Shown: positions 18,105 to 27,520 of the stretch, piece by piece
Numbering within the stretch: the first letter of the stretch is position 1
Layout: each line of letters starts with the position of its first letter
NCBI RefSeq assembly: GCF_014873855.1
Contig: NZ_JADBEL010000009.1
Coordinates: forward strand, 72,095-120,648
DNA length: 48,554 nucleotides
Direction: 5' to 3'
Origin: Sporosarcina limicola
Lineage (GTDB): Bacteria > Bacillota > Bacilli > Bacillales_A > Planococcaceae
Notes under the pieces: generated by a model
Told to the model about the DNA's origin: nothing
Database searches by the model: none
What the model saw: only the letters and a program-made list of their open reading frames with translations
Position numbers and translations under genes: made by a program

Positions 18105-18143
18105 AAAAGTCCATTATCCCCTATCCGGGGAAATGGACTTTTT
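18105..18143. terminator. Terminator after the small membrane gene
   Basis: AAAAGTCCATT pairs with AATGGACTTTTT with a GC-rich centre (cccctatccgggg). A/T tracts on both sides suggest bidirectional use with the convergent YjcZ gene. Confidence 0.88.
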
Positions 18144-18146
18144 ACA

Positions 18147-18173
18147 TTGTCTAGGCTCCAGATGCTTTTCTTT
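18147..18173. repeat. Partial copy of dispersed repeat
   Basis: ATTGTCTAGGCTCCAGATGC followed by TTTTC resembles the reverse complement of the block near 70-100 (attgtctagctccaggcgcc), with one inserted base and two changes. Likely a remnant. Confidence 0.4.
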
Positions 18174-18175
18174 CA

Positions 18176-18268
18176 TTAATACAAGAAGGCTGCGCCGACA
18201 ATGATTAATAGGATGAACAATACAACAATCAACGCGAAGCCTGAAGAACCTTGGTTATATCCGCTCAT
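18176..18268 (-). CDS. YjcZ-family sporulation miniprotein
   Basis: A 30-residue ORF. It starts MSGYNQGSSGFALIVV and continues with a single hydrophobic helix (LFILLIIVGAAFLY), the standard pattern of the YjcZ/YhaZ-type tiny sporulation proteins of Bacillales. The Shine-Dalgarno GGGGGTG lies 5-6 nt upstream. Family members are membrane-inserted and tied to sporulation; the exact function is unknown. It supports an endospore-forming host. Confidence 0.82.
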   Translation of the reverse strand: MSGYNQGSSGFALIVVLFILLIIVGAAFLY

Positions 18269-18344
18269 AGGAGCACCCCCTCTCTCTATGTATCCTATGC
18301 ATATCATTTATGACGTTGTAGGCAGATACTACGGGGGAACCTTT

Positions 18345-18373
18345 TTGTTTTAGAACCGTTTCTATGGTATAGT
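18345..18373 (+). promoter_or_regulatory. prsA promoter
   Basis: -35 TTGTTT (18345-18350) and -10 TATAGT (18368-18373) with a 17-nt spacer and a TGn extension, 38 nt upstream of the prsA start. Confidence 0.6.
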
Positions 18374-18411
18374 ATTTTCTGTTCCATATTAAAGTTAGGA
18401 GAGATTTTAAA

Positions 18412-19317
18412 ATGAAAAAAACTATGTTAGCATTCACAATGGCCGCATCCGTTCTTGCATTATCGGCATGTAATAATAATAGCGCAGACGATGCAGTCCT
18501 CGTTAAATCAAAAGCAGGAAATGTAACAAAAAATGAGCTTTATGAAGAAATGAAGAGTGCCGCTGGGGAACAAACATTACAAATTTTGGTTCTAGAAAAA
18601 GTACTTAACGCAAAATATAAGATTTCTGACAAGCAAGTTGAGGCAGAAGTTAATAAAGCAAAGGAACAGCTTGGTGAAAGCTTTGAACCCTACCTAGCTC
18701 AACAAAAACAAACCGAGGATAGCTTTAGAAAAGGCCTTCGCCTTGACATGTTACAAAAAGCTGCACTAACTGATGGCATCGAAGTGACAGATGAGGAATT
18801 CGACAAACGTATTGAAGAGATGAATACGGAAATAAATGCAAAACATGTTCTTGTTGCAGACGAAAAAACCGCCCTCGAAGTTAAGAAGAAACTTGAAGGC
18901 GGCGAAGACTTCGCTAAAATCGCTAAAGAGTATTCGACGGATCCGGGTTCTAAGGATACTGGTGGCAAACTGGATTGGTTCGGTTATGGAAAAATGGTCA
19001 AAGAATTTTGGGACGCTGCATATGTACTTGAATTAAACAAAATAAGCGAACCGATTAGATCGCAAAACGGTTTCCATATTATCCAAGTGACAGAAAAACG
19101 CAAAGTAGAAGCCAAGGAATTGACGAAAGATGAACAAGAGACAGTTCGTAATGAATTGAAACTTGATAAGGCCGATACAAGCACACTCCTTGAAAAAGTT
19201 ACAAAACTAATGAAAGACGCTGATGTGAAAGTTGAAGATAAAGATTTGAAATCAGCACTTGATATGTTTTTGAAAGAGAAAGAACCAGTTGACGAAAAAG
19301 ACAAAGATAAAAAGTAA
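18412..19317 (+). CDS. prsA: Foldase lipoprotein PrsA (parvulin-type PPIase)
   Basis: A 301-residue extracytoplasmic lipoprotein that helps exported proteins fold after Sec translocation. The signal peptide ends in lipobox LSAC with Cys20 as the lipidation site, which Lgt in this window would modify. A parvulin rotamase domain spans about residues 138-230 (NAKHVLVADEKTALEV, YSTDPGSKDTGGKLDWF, NGFHIIQVTEKR), flanked by the N- and C-terminal chaperone lobes. The tail is very acidic/lysine rich (EPVDEKDKDKK). Own promoter and terminator. Confidence 0.96.
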   Translation: MKKTMLAFTMAASVLALSACNNNSADDAVLVKSKAGNVTKNELYEEMKSAAGEQTLQILVLEKVLNAKYKISDKQVEAEVNKAKEQLGESFEPYLAQQKQTEDSFRKGLRLDMLQKAALTDGIEVTDEEFDKRIEEMNTEINAKHVLVADEKTALEVKKKLEGGEDFAKIAKEYSTDPGSKDTGGKLDWFGYGKMVKEFWDAAYVLELNKISEPIRSQNGFHIIQVTEKRKVEAKELTKDEQETVRNELKLDKADTSTLLEKVTKLMKDADVKVEDKDLKSALDMFLKEKEPVDEKDKDKK

Positions 19318-19322
19318 TTATC

Positions 19323-19354
19323 AACAGACTTCCATCTTGGAAGTCTGTTTTTTT
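19323..19354 (+). terminator. prsA terminator
   Basis: AACAGACTTCCA pairs with TGGAAGTCTGTT across a 3-nt loop, followed by a T run. Confidence 0.92.
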
Positions 19355-19367
19355 ATTTAATCTACTG

Positions 19368-19408
19368 AAAAAAAAACACCTTCGAAAGACAATTGTCCTC
19401 CAAAGGTG
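19368..19408 (-). terminator. yhaM terminator
   Basis: On the minus strand CACCTTT/AAGGTG closes a hairpin with an inner GACAATTGTC palindrome and is followed by eight T. It lies between convergent prsA and yhaM. Confidence 0.78.
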
Positions 19409-19421
19409 CATCGAAATACTA

Positions 19422-20360
19422 TTATTCAATCCCCGGCTTGTAAAACGACCGATTATCCAATGGGAAAATACGTTCCGTGAATTCCCCTGGCTCAGTTTTT
19501 CCAAGCGCACGGTCAAGCATATTCATCTTCGCATCGATATTATCGATATAATGGAGAATTTCTGCCTCTTTCAGCATCGGACGTTTTGGGCTTCCCCATT
19601 CCTCCTTGCCATGATGGGATAATACCATATGCTGAAGCAACATCACTTCCTCACCTGCGATTTCAAGCTCGTCAGCTGCTTTCGAAATTTCATTCACCAT
19701 AATTGTTATATGACCAAGAAGATTCCCTTCAATCGTATATTGCGTTGCGATTGGCCCAGAAAGTTCCACTACTTTCCCAACATCATGCAAAATAATACCT
19801 GCATAAAGCAGGTCCTTATTGAGCGATGGATACAAGTCGGCAAGCGCCTTGCCAAGTTTCAGCATGGATACAACATGATCGATCAGACCTGATACATAAT
19901 CATGATGGTTTTTAGTTGCTGCCGGATACGTCATGAAGGCCGACTGATGTTTTTTCAATAAATGACGGGTAATTCGCTGGATATGTGGATTTTTCATTTC
20001 AAAAAAATATTGCATTAGTTCTTCCAATAGTACTTCTTTACTTTTTTCCGCTGATGGTACAAGTTCGGAAATTGAGATGCCTTCGTCTTCTTTCACAGGG
20101 CGTATCGTCTTGATACGCAATTGATTCTTACCACGATAGTCATGCAATTCCCCGCCTACTTTGACAATCGATGCTGCGGCGTATAATAGCGCATGTTCTT
20201 CCTTTGTATCCCATAATTTCGCCTCAATATCACCGCTTTTATCTTGCAAAACAAGCGTCATAAATGAGCTCCCTTGTTGCGTGACACCTTTTATTGATTG
20301 TTTGATGAGCAAATAGAGGTCTATCGACTCGCCTACTTTATAATCCGCAAGTTTCTTCAT
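19422..20360 (-). CDS. yhaM: 3'-5' exoribonuclease YhaM
   Basis: About 312 residues (B. subtilis YhaM 314). The N-terminal OB fold ([20 protein letters not shown]) binds nucleic acid. The C-terminal HD metal-dependent domain includes [16 protein letters not shown], the [15 protein letters not shown] motif near residue 200, and [12 protein letters not shown]. It degrades RNA and DNA from the 3' end with Mn2+. The ATG at 20360 overlaps the yhaN stop by 4 nt, indicating coupling; longer starts lack family similarity. Confidence 0.94.
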   Translation of the reverse strand: MKKLADYKVGESIDLYLLIKQSIKGVTQQGSSFMTLVLQDKSGDIEAKLWDTKEEHALLYAAASIVKVGGELHDYRGKNQLRIKTIRPVKEDEGISISELVPSAEKSKEVLLEELMQYFFEMKNPHIQRITRHLLKKHQSAFMTYPAATKNHHDYVSGLIDHVVSMLKLGKALADLYPSLNKDLLYAGIILHDVGKVVELSGPIATQYTIEGNLLGHITIMVNEISKAADELEIAGEEVMLLQHMVLSHHGKEEWGSPKRPMLKEAEILHYIDNIDAKMNMLDRALGKTEPGEFTERIFPLDNRSFYKPGIE

Positions 20361-23257
20361 AAAACCATCGCCCCCTGACCGCTTCCGATGTCGGAAACGT
20401 TTAGTAGTGTTGCATCCGCCCATTGTTCTTTCATCATTTCATGGCATGTGAAATAGATGAACTGATGCTTTTGTTGTAATTTGTCTAGTACGTTAATCAT
20501 ACTAGAAAGTCGCCCCGCGTCAAAGTGTACGAATGGATCATCCATCATAATTGGTAACGGTGCAGATACGAATACGGAAGAAGCTAGAGAAAGCCGAAGT
20601 GAAATGTATGCCTGCTCTTTTGTCGCCTGACTTAGTTCAGCAATCGGATAACGCATTCCATCCATCGATAAGGCTTCGAAATGACCCGTCTCCGTCACAT
20701 TAAATGCTGTATATTTCCCGTCTGTTAATTCGCAGAATAGCTTCTCTGCAACGTCAAGCACTTCTGGTAGTTTTTTCTCTTTCAATTCTTCCATCGTCCT
20801 CCTAATTGCTTCAGCGACTACTTTACGCGTGGACCATTTTTTTGCAAGTTCGGCAAATTCCGCTTTCTTCATTTCGAACAATTGCAGTTTTTGTCCAGCT
20901 GTTTCATCTGTAAGAAGCCGTTCGGTTTTATGGACGAGGGCTGCTTGTTCCGCAATGAGGTTATGAAGTTCCTCTGTAATCATCAGGAATGACAGTCTAT
21001 TTTCTTCCTCTTTTGATACTAGTTCTTCCTCAGTTACACCGGTAGGCAATTTTAGTCGATCATGTGTAGCTAGTTGCTCCATGACATCATTCAGTTGTTC
21101 TGTTAAGCGAACAACTTCCTGGTAGCCATCATGTGCACTGTAAAATTCAGATTCTGTTTCAGCCTCTGCTTCAGCAAGTAAACCCTGTATAGTTGCTTGA
21201 AGGGAATTTGAAAGTTCGATGTTCTCCCTCAAATTCGATTCGATTCGCTCCATACTCCCCTGTAATGATTTGGCCGTGTCCGCCTCTTTTCTCAACTGTA
21301 GAAATTCCCTTCTCAGCATCTCATAAATCAGCTCTTGTGGCACGTTTTTTTGCAACACTTTTTCTGCTTCTGCAATCCGTTTATTGATAGCATCTTGGGC
21401 TGTCTGGCGTTTTAACAAAGCCTCTTCCCTATTACGTGAAACTTCCTGCACCTCTCTGATCATACGGAATAATTCAGGGATGACACCGCTCAAAGGCATC
21501 CCCTCAAAACCATATTGCCGTAAAAAGTCAACAAGTCCCATTTCAAGTTGCCGCCTTTTATCATGTAGACCATCTAGTTTGGCTTCTGTCTGACTGTATT
21601 GTCGTTCAACTGTCTTAAAAGCTTCTTGCAACCGTTCTTTTTCTCTATTATAGGAATCATTTCGTTCCGTAAAATCTGCCATCTGCTGTTCTTTCCCATC
21701 ATGGGTGGCAATGATGTTCTCCATCTCATGTAAGTACGAATCATCCGTTGAACGAGCCCCTTTTTTCGAATAAAGAAAGACCCCTACAGCTCCAATAATC
21801 ACTCCTACTACGACCACAAGCCATTCTTGTTGGATTAAACCGAATAGGATGCAAGCAAGCGCGAGCAGGAAAAGGATTGCGGGAACAAGTAGCGAATTCT
21901 GCAAACTTGGGCGTCCACCCAATGCAACATATGCTTTCGCTTCGGCAAGTTGCTGTCGTATTTCAGGCCACTTCCGTACATCTTCCTGATCCTTCGCAGA
22001 AGGTGCCACTTGTTCAGCTGACTCGATTTTTTTCTCCATATCAATCAAGTCATTTTCAAGTTGCCTAAACTGGTACTCCGTGAATTTAATTTGCTGATCA
22101 TAGTCGTCTCGCCTTCGAATTAACCCATGCATCTCTTCTTCCTTCTGAATAGACACATCCCTTTGAAGCAGAAACTGCTCTGCCTCTTTCTCTTTTATGC
22201 CAAGCCTGTCGAGCAAGCGTCCCTTTTTCCCCATCAATTGACGGAGTTCGTCTTCTGTCGCCTTAGATACAGTATGCCAACCATGCCATTCCGATTCTGT
22301 CGCTATCAAAACTTCAATCTTAGTGATTCGTTCTGCACCAAATTGTTCCGGCATTCGAGAACCCATTTCTGACAGTTCCTTTTCCATTCGTCGTTTTGCT
22401 GCTTCCGTTTCTGTTATCTTCCCCGTAAGCGATTCAAAACGTCCTATACCATTCGCTGGAAATTCTATGTTGCTTAATTGTGCTAGCCGAGATTCAAGTG
22501 TTTGTTTTTTTTGATGAAGAGGAAGGAGCTGACGTACAAGGGTCAATTGCTGTGAGTCATTCTGGAGCATTTTTTCTTGTCCCCGAAGTTCCGCAAGACG
22601 CTGATTGATTTCCTGAATCCGCTCAATGGACGGTGCATATGCCGTCGCTTTGCCCTGCTCTTCTTTCAGTTCTATTTCTAGTTCCCGAAGCTCCGCCATT
22701 TTAACGTTCATCTCTGGATTGCGTCCTGATTTTTTGAACAGCTCGCCCATTTCCTTTTCCATTCTCTTTTCCAGCTGTAAGAGAGAATCGACACCCGTCG
22801 TGCCTGATGCAAGAAGGGTACGACTTAGCTCGTCCTCATCCATTTTTTCGAATCCCTGCAACTGCAGAAGGGAAAACGAAAAGATAGATTCGAATGAAGC
22901 GCGGTCGTATTGGCGAAGAAGAATGGTTAAATCCGCTTCTACGCCCTTTTTCCCATCCTCGAAGTGAACGATCACATCACCCGCCGATTTTCCACGAACC
23001 CGTTCGACGATACATTTCCCGTATGTCTCATCGAAGAGATGTACTTGCCCGCCATATTTCCCTCCTGACTTCGGTTCATAACGAAGTGATGCACTGTTTT
23101 TCTGTGGGAATCCAAACAATATATGGAGGATGAACTGTTGAATCGTCGTCTTTCCGGCTTCATTCACCCCGTAGAGGACATTCATGCCTGAACCTAAATC
23201 GACAGTAACATTTTCATGTTTTCCAAATCCGTAAATGATTAGTTTTTCAATTTTCAT
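20357..23257 (-). CDS. yhaN: SbcC/Rad50-like ATPase YhaN with internal membrane segments
   Basis: A 966-residue P-loop AAA protein. Walker [10 protein letters not shown] is at about residues 31-39; long coiled coils run from about 180 to 780; the C-terminal ATPase half has a signature-like [19 protein letters not shown] and Walker [15 protein letters not shown]. Unlike SbcC, two adjacent hydrophobic helices ([18 protein letters not shown] and [18 protein letters not shown]) interrupt the coiled coil near residue 480, which would anchor the protein in the membrane. It pairs with the YhaO nuclease just upstream. DNA repair is inferred from the family. Confidence 0.93.
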   Translation of the reverse strand: MKIEKLIIYGFGKHENVTVDLGSGMNVLYGVNEAGKTTIQQFILHILFGFPQKNSASLRYEPKSGGKYGGQVHLFDETYGKCIVERVRGKSAGDVIVHFEDGKKGVEADLTILLRQYDRASFESIFSFSLLQLQGFEKMDEDELSRTLLASGTTGVDSLLQLEKRMEKEMGELFKKSGRNPEMNVKMAELRELEIELKEEQGKATAYAPSIERIQEINQRLAELRGQEKMLQNDSQQLTLVRQLLPLHQKKQTLESRLAQLSNIEFPANGIGRFESLTGKITETEAAKRRMEKELSEMGSRMPEQFGAERITKIEVLIATESEWHGWHTVSKATEDELRQLMGKKGRLLDRLGIKEKEAEQFLLQRDVSIQKEEEMHGLIRRRDDYDQQIKFTEYQFRQLENDLIDMEKKIESAEQVAPSAKDQEDVRKWPEIRQQLAEAKAYVALGGRPSLQNSLLVPAILFLLALACILFGLIQQEWLVVVVGVIIGAVGVFLYSKKGARSTDDSYLHEMENIIATHDGKEQQMADFTERNDSYNREKERLQEAFKTVERQYSQTEAKLDGLHDKRRQLEMGLVDFLRQYGFEGMPLSGVIPELFRMIREVQEVSRNREEALLKRQTAQDAINKRIAEAEKVLQKNVPQELIYEMLRREFLQLRKEADTAKSLQGSMERIESNLRENIELSNSLQATIQGLLAEAEAETESEFYSAHDGYQEVVRLTEQLNDVMEQLATHDRLKLPTGVTEEELVSKEEENRLSFLMITEELHNLIAEQAALVHKTERLLTDETAGQKLQLFEMKKAEFAELAKKWSTRKVVAEAIRRTMEELKEKKLPEVLDVAEKLFCELTDGKYTAFNVTETGHFEALSMDGMRYPIAELSQATKEQAYISLRLSLASSVFVSAPLPIMMDDPFVHFDAGRLSSMINVLDKLQQKHQFIYFTCHEMMKEQWADATLLNVSDIGSGQGAMVL

Positions 23258-23266
23258 AGAATCACC

Positions 23267-24487
23267 TCATTCCGCTTCTGACATTTCTGCCGCCAATACT
23301 ATTGTCGCACCAGCCTTGACCTCACGAATTTCATCTTCCGTCAATATATCTAAATAGTTTACGCCCCGTGCATGTTGGTACACATCTTTCAAAACGTCTC
23401 TCCACTCATTTCCTGTCCACCCGTCCATCATTCCGATAACAGACTGCATAAGTGCACCTGAAACTACTGAAGAAGTTGCCTGTTCAGCAAATGAAATTTT
23501 CTGTACCCAAACAAACGGCTCGCTTTCCCCACTTGTATCGCGAAGCACATCCAGCCATTCTTCTTCCGTCGATTGGCTAAACAGGTCCGTAGCTCTACTA
23601 TCGACATCGATCATCGACAACTCTACGATTCCCGGCCCGTGCTGCGATTTGAAGGATTCAAGCGCCTCCGTACAAGCCCTTAGCCATTCATTGGCATGAC
23701 TAATTCCTTCACAAGACACTTCCACACGTTCAAAAACAATGGCAGATGCTGGGATGAAATGAAGCGACGCCCCCGTTTTCGATAATTCCACTTCATAAAA
23801 TCCTTTCGGTCCACGCTCATTGCGATGACGTCCTTGCAGATTACCTGGATAGACAATCGGAGGATCTTCCTCCAATAACTGTCGAACATGAATATGTCCA
23901 AGCGCCCAATAATCGTATCGTTTGGCAAGCAGCTCACTTTTTGTAAACGGTGCATAGACAGCATGTGTTTCGTCCCCCGCCAAACTGCCATGCAGCATGC
24001 CAATGTGAAGCGTATTATGCCCTTTTGCAACTGGATAAGCGTCCACCATCTTATCCCGAATATGCCGTTCTTTATAGCTAAAACCATAAATCGATATATC
24101 CTGTCCGTGCACGTTGAGTCGCACTTCTTCAACATCCTCGCTAAAAACATGCACGTTTGGTGGTAAGTCAAAACGCGTCCATCTTCCTGCGAGATGATCA
24201 TGATTGCCATGCGAAATAAATACCGAAATACCTGCCGCATTTAACTTTTCCATTCCTTCATGGAATTTCATCTGCGCACGTAGACTGCGATCCTCCCCAT
24301 CATAGATATCCCCAACAATAAGCATGAAGTCCGGCTTTGATGTGAGGGCATAGTCTATTAATCTTGCGAATGCGGTGAATGTACTTTCGCGCAATGCATC
24401 GAGCCGATTCAAAGGCAAACCCGTCATCCCTTTGAACGGACTATCTAGATGCAAATCAGCAGTGTGGATAAAGCGGATTGTAGACAA
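23267..24487 (-). CDS. yhaO: SbcD/Mre11-like DNA repair exonuclease YhaO
   Basis: About 406 residues. The calcineurin-type metallophosphoesterase motifs are complete: HTADLHLDSPF, VGDIYDG, SHGNHDH, GMLHGSL and ALGHIHVR, all within the first 230 residues. The C-terminal part is a capping domain. The TTG at 24487 sits 8 nt after AAGGAG; the GTG at 24496 abuts the Shine-Dalgarno and is unlikely. It lies 9 nt upstream of yhaN, forming the yhaO-yhaN-yhaM operon, and likely forms a nuclease complex with YhaN. Confidence 0.93.
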   Translation of the reverse strand: MSTIRFIHTADLHLDSPFKGMTGLPLNRLDALRESTFTAFARLIDYALTSKPDFMLIVGDIYDGEDRSLRAQMKFHEGMEKLNAAGISVFISHGNHDHLAGRWTRFDLPPNVHVFSEDVEEVRLNVHGQDISIYGFSYKERHIRDKMVDAYPVAKGHNTLHIGMLHGSLAGDETHAVYAPFTKSELLAKRYDYWALGHIHVRQLLEEDPPIVYPGNLQGRHRNERGPKGFYEVELSKTGASLHFIPASAIVFERVEVSCEGISHANEWLRACTEALESFKSQHGPGIVELSMIDVDSRATDLFSQSTEEEWLDVLRDTSGESEPFVWVQKISFAEQATSSVVSGALMQSVIGMMDGWTGNEWRDVLKDVYQHARGVNYLDILTEDEIREVKAGATIVLAAEMSEAE

Positions 24488-24570
24488 GTGGACCACTCCT
24501 TCAATGGAACGAATATTTGTTCTTATTTTACCACATATACAGTATTTTTGGTAACGAATTTCTACAGAAA

Positions 24571-24603
24571 TAAAAACCCTGCAACGAATGAACGTTTGCA
24601 GGG
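24571..24603 (-). terminator. yhaP terminator
   Basis: On the minus strand CCCTGCAAACG pairs with CGTTGCAGGG across a short loop, with TTTTTATTT following. It lies 7 nt after the yhaP stop. Confidence 0.87.
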
Positions 24604-24610
24604 CTTTCCA

Positions 24611-25873
24611 TTATTCTTTACCAAGCTGAATTGCTTTTTTAATATCTTTCAACGACCTTGATGGTCCATACATAAGAACGCCGCCTCGATACACTCTTGC
24701 ACCGAACCAACCGAGAAGGAAAATCGTCACGAGCATGATTGCAATCGACAATAACGGTTCCCACAACGGCAAATCTAACATGCCAACTCGGAGGAACATG
24801 ACGAGCGGTGCAAAGAACGGGATATAAGAAGCAATCTGCAAATAACCTAGTTCTGGATCACCAAGTCCCGTCATTGCGATGATGAATGCAGCAACGATTA
24901 GCATCGTCATCGGCATGATCATCTGCTGCACATCTTCCGTTCGGCTAACAAGTGATCCAAGAAGAGCCGCAAGTGTTGCATAGAGGAAGTAGCCTAACAA
25001 GAAGAAAATAACTGCATAGACAAGCGTACCTGTGCTGATATCCGAGAAGCTAAAGAAATCAGTGAACCCTCCAGGAATATCAGTGGAAGCTGTTTTCATC
25101 GCAATGAAGCCGGCGATTCCGTACAGTACAATCTGTGCAAGTCCGAGTGAGCCGATGCCAAGTACTTTCGCAAACATATGCTTAACTGGCGAAACACTCG
25201 AAATAAGAATTTCCATAACGCGTGAAGATTTCTCCGTCGCCACTTCTGTCGCAATCATACTAGAATAAAGGATGACCGCAATATAGATGACGAACATAAG
25301 CACATATACAAGCACACGTGCCTGGTTTAACTCTTCCTCCGATTTAGCCGAAAGCGACACGTTTTTCTGTTCAAATTGAATTGGCGAGAATAGCGTCTGC
25401 ACTTGCTCCCCCGACAATGACAACCCTTCCGCTTTTAGTTCCGTCTGAATCGACTGAAGTGCATCTTGAATTACCCTCGGAAGATTGAAATCAATAGCGC
25501 TCATCGTCGTATAGTTTGCTTGGATTGTTTTCGTATCGTCCAACGCTAGGGTAAGGAATGAATCGATGTCGCCTTCCTTCACCTTTTTCGTCAATGCCTG
25601 TTCCGATTGATCCGACAGTTCCACTGTAATGCCGGTTTCATTCGCACTGAACTGTCCATTCAATCTATCGGCAAGTACCCCACTCGTATCAATGACTTGC
25701 AGTGTCTCCTCTGAATCGCCGCCACCTGTGACACTTTGAACCGTATCAATGATTTTCGATAGATTCGAAAAGAGGAAAATTGCCGCAATCATAATTGCTG
25801 TCGTAATGATGAACGATTTTGTTTTTGCTTTTGTACTAAATGCTTGTTTAAAGATAATCCAAAACTCACGCAT
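24611..25873 (-). CDS. yhaP: ABC exporter permease YhaP (NatB-like)
   Basis: About 420 residues (B. subtilis YhaP 419). The architecture is that of the NatB/CcmB-like ABC-2 permeases: one N-terminal membrane helix (SFIITTAIMIAAIFLFSN), a large extracytoplasmic domain (about 45-190) and five to six C-terminal helices. The ATG at 25873 has GGTGGGG upstream and overlaps yhaQ by 8 nt. Substrate unknown; sodium or peptide export is only suggested by the Nat resemblance. Confidence 0.9.
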   Translation of the reverse strand: MREFWIIFKQAFSTKAKTKSFIITTAIMIAAIFLFSNLSKIIDTVQSVTGGGDSEETLQVIDTSGVLADRLNGQFSANETGITVELSDQSEQALTKKVKEGDIDSFLTLALDDTKTIQANYTTMSAIDFNLPRVIQDALQSIQTELKAEGLSLSGEQVQTLFSPIQFEQKNVSLSAKSEEELNQARVLVYVLMFVIYIAVILYSSMIATEVATEKSSRVMEILISSVSPVKHMFAKVLGIGSLGLAQIVLYGIAGFIAMKTASTDIPGGFTDFFSFSDISTGTLVYAVIFFLLGYFLYATLAALLGSLVSRTEDVQQMIMPMTMLIVAAFIIAMTGLGDPELGYLQIASYIPFFAPLVMFLRVGMLDLPLWEPLLSIAIMLVTIFLLGWFGARVYRGGVLMYGPSRSLKDIKKAIQLGKE

Positions 25874-26765
25874 GCTCTTTCCCCACCTTTTCAATAAATA
25901 TATCTTGAAGTGAAGGCTCTTCAATCGCGAAATGGCGAATCGGACCTGCTTTCAATGCCTCTGTCAAAAGTGCGTCCGCTACAAGTTCAGACTCGACTTG
26001 ATAAACAGCACCCTCAATCGATTTATGCACAGATGTGACGCCTGCAATTGAATCCAATAACGTTAAATCATTATCCGATTTAATACGCACATTTTGTTTA
26101 CCAAAGGATCGTTTTACATCACGAAGTGTCCCACTAACAATTTGCTTCCCTTTATCAATAATACTTAGTTGCTCACAAAGTTCCTCGACATGATCCATCC
26201 GGTGACTGGAGAATACAATCGTCGCACCTTGATTGCGGAATTCGAGTATCGCTTTTTTCAACATTTCCACGTTTACCGGATCCAACCCTGAGAATGGTTC
26301 ATCCAGAATAAGAAGTCGGGGGTTATGCATAAGAGAAGCAATTACTTGGATTTTCTGTTGGTTTCCTTTGGATAATTCCTCAACTTTTTTATTTGCATAA
26401 TGAGGGATTTCCATTCGCTCAAGCCATTTCTTTAGTTCGGACTTGGCATCCGCCTTGCTCATACCGCGCAATTGCCCGAGAAAAATAAGTTGATCTTCCA
26501 CTTTCATTTTCGGATACAATCCACGTTCTTCCGGCAAATAGCCAATTTCAGGACTTGTTGCGTAGGTAATCTTTTTATTGTTCCATGTTATTTTTCCTTC
26601 ATTGGCATTCAGAAGACCCAAAATCATTCGGAACGTCGTTGTCTTACCCGCCCCATTCGCTCCAAGGAATCCATACATCGTGCCTTCTCCTACCGTCAGC
26701 GTTAAATCATCAACTGCGGTAAAATCTCCGAAACGTTTTGTCACATTTTCAAGTTGTAAAGTCAT
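25866..26765 (-). CDS. yhaQ: ABC exporter ATP-binding protein YhaQ (NatA-like)
   Basis: A 299-residue ABC ATPase. Walker A GANGAGKTT near residue 34, signature ELSKGNQQKIQ, Walker B LLILDEPFSGLD and switch His in SSHRMDHVEEL. The extra C-terminal domain (220-299) ending SLQDIFIEKVG is typical of the NatA/DrrA exporters. It lies 64 nt downstream of the XRE/membrane-protein pair without a visible terminator, so co-transcription and XRE control are possible. Confidence 0.92.
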   Translation of the reverse strand: MTLQLENVTKRFGDFTAVDDLTLTVGEGTMYGFLGANGAGKTTTFRMILGLLNANEGKITWNNKKITYATSPEIGYLPEERGLYPKMKVEDQLIFLGQLRGMSKADAKSELKKWLERMEIPHYANKKVEELSKGNQQKIQVIASLMHNPRLLILDEPFSGLDPVNVEMLKKAILEFRNQGATIVFSSHRMDHVEELCEQLSIIDKGKQIVSGTLRDVKRSFGKQNVRIKSDNDLTLLDSIAGVTSVHKSIEGAVYQVESELVADALLTEALKAGPIRHFAIEEPSLQDIFIEKVGKEHA

Positions 26766-26829
26766 CGTGTTGCTCCCTTCCTATTTTCCCTCTCGTAACT
26801 ATACGAATCTGGTTCACCAAAGTTTCAAC

Positions 26830-27141
26830 TTAATTCTTTTTATCCGCAATGGCAGCCCCAATGCCATAGGTTATCATCGCAAGTACGTATACTCCCGAAA
26901 TCAGGAAAAATGAAAGACTAGCTCCCTCAATAATAATAATGATCGCCCATGCAATGACGAGTGTAAAAATAGTGACAGCCCACGAGAGAGATCTTGCTTG
27001 TTCTTGAATTCGTTTATATCGTTCATCGTATCGCCGTTGCCTTTTACCTCTTTTCCAAACAAAATAGCCAATACTCAACGTTATCACAAGCCCGAGTGGC
27101 AATCCCAATAAAAAAGCGAGTAAGTCGAAGTCTTCACGCAT
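26830..27141 (-). CDS. Small membrane protein paired with XRE regulator
   Basis: About 103 residues with three or four membrane segments (LAFLLGLPLGLVITLSIGYF, then WAVTIFTLVIAWAIIIIIEG, LSFFLISGVYVLAMITYGIG) and a basic cytoplasmic loop KRGKRQRRYDERYKR. Not assigned to a named family. The ATG at 27141 has GGAGGAGG 7 nt upstream and lies 2 nt from the stop of the regulator gene. Pairs of a short XRE repressor and a small integral membrane protein are common in Bacillales and may form a membrane-coupled regulatory pair; that role is inferred. Confidence 0.72.
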   Translation of the reverse strand: MREDFDLLAFLLGLPLGLVITLSIGYFVWKRGKRQRRYDERYKRIQEQARSLSWAVTIFTLVIAWAIIIIIEGASLSFFLISGVYVLAMITYGIGAAIADKKN

Positions 27142-27143
27142 AC

Positions 27144-27332
27144 TTATTCCTCCTCCGGTGTAAAAATATCTTCGATGCGACAATCAAATAGTTTTGCAAT
27201 CTTGAATGCCAAAACAAGTGACGGGTTGTATCTACCTTTTTCAAGGGATATAATCGTCTGCCTTGAAACTTCCAGCTTTTCCGAGAGATCATCTTGCGTC
27301 AACCCCATTGCAGTTCGTTTTTCCTTGATCAA
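27144..27332 (-). CDS. Minimal XRE-family transcriptional regulator
   Basis: A 62-residue Cro/C1-type HTH (KRTAMGLTQDDLSEKLEVSR, then QTIISLEKGRYNPSLVLA, then FKIAKLFDCRIEDIF), the YozG/YgzD-like class in which the whole protein is one HTH. The family usually begins M-K-L-x-N-x-I-K, and here the frame reads IKLNNLIKEKR, so translation may begin upstream at a CTG (27341) or ATC (27347) placed after GGTGGAG. The TTG at 27332 is the first conventional start but is 15 nt from that Shine-Dalgarno. Probably autoregulated through the double palindrome upstream. Confidence 0.85.
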   Translation of the reverse strand: MIKEKRTAMGLTQDDLSEKLEVSRQTIISLEKGRYNPSLVLAFKIAKLFDCRIEDIFTPEEE

Positions 27333-27363
27333 GTTATTCAGTTTGATGCTCCACCTTTCATAA

Positions 27364-27395
27364 GTAAAGGTCGCTTTACGTAAAGTTTACTTTAC
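27364..27395. promoter_or_regulatory. Double palindromic operator of the XRE gene
   Basis: Two adjacent, perfect 16-bp inverted repeats of the form GTAAAG-N4-CTTTAC occupy 27364-27379 (N4 gtcg) and 27380-27395 (N4 ttta). The second covers the -10 element. Tandem sites overlapping the promoter fit cooperative autorepression by a small XRE dimer. Confidence 0.75.
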
Positions 27396-27412
27396 TAAAC
27401 ATAATATGTCAA
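27384..27412 (-). promoter_or_regulatory. Promoter of the XRE gene
   Basis: Perfect -35 TTGACA (complement of 27407-27412), 17-nt spacer, and -10 TAAACT (complement of 27384-27389). The -10 lies inside the second operator palindrome. Confidence 0.65.
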
Positions 27413-27447
27413 GCATCCTTTACATATATTTCAGTAAGGTTTTATGC

Positions 27448-27453
27448 TATAAT
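27448..27453 (+). promoter_or_regulatory. Extended -10 of the coiled-coil gene
   Basis: TGCTATAAT lies 68 nt upstream of the gene at 27521. No strong -35 is visible. Confidence 0.5.
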
Positions 27454-27520
27454 TGGATGTAGATAAACTGGATTAATTAGATTAATAAAATATAGAATAG
27501 GAAATGAGAGGAGGTACACT

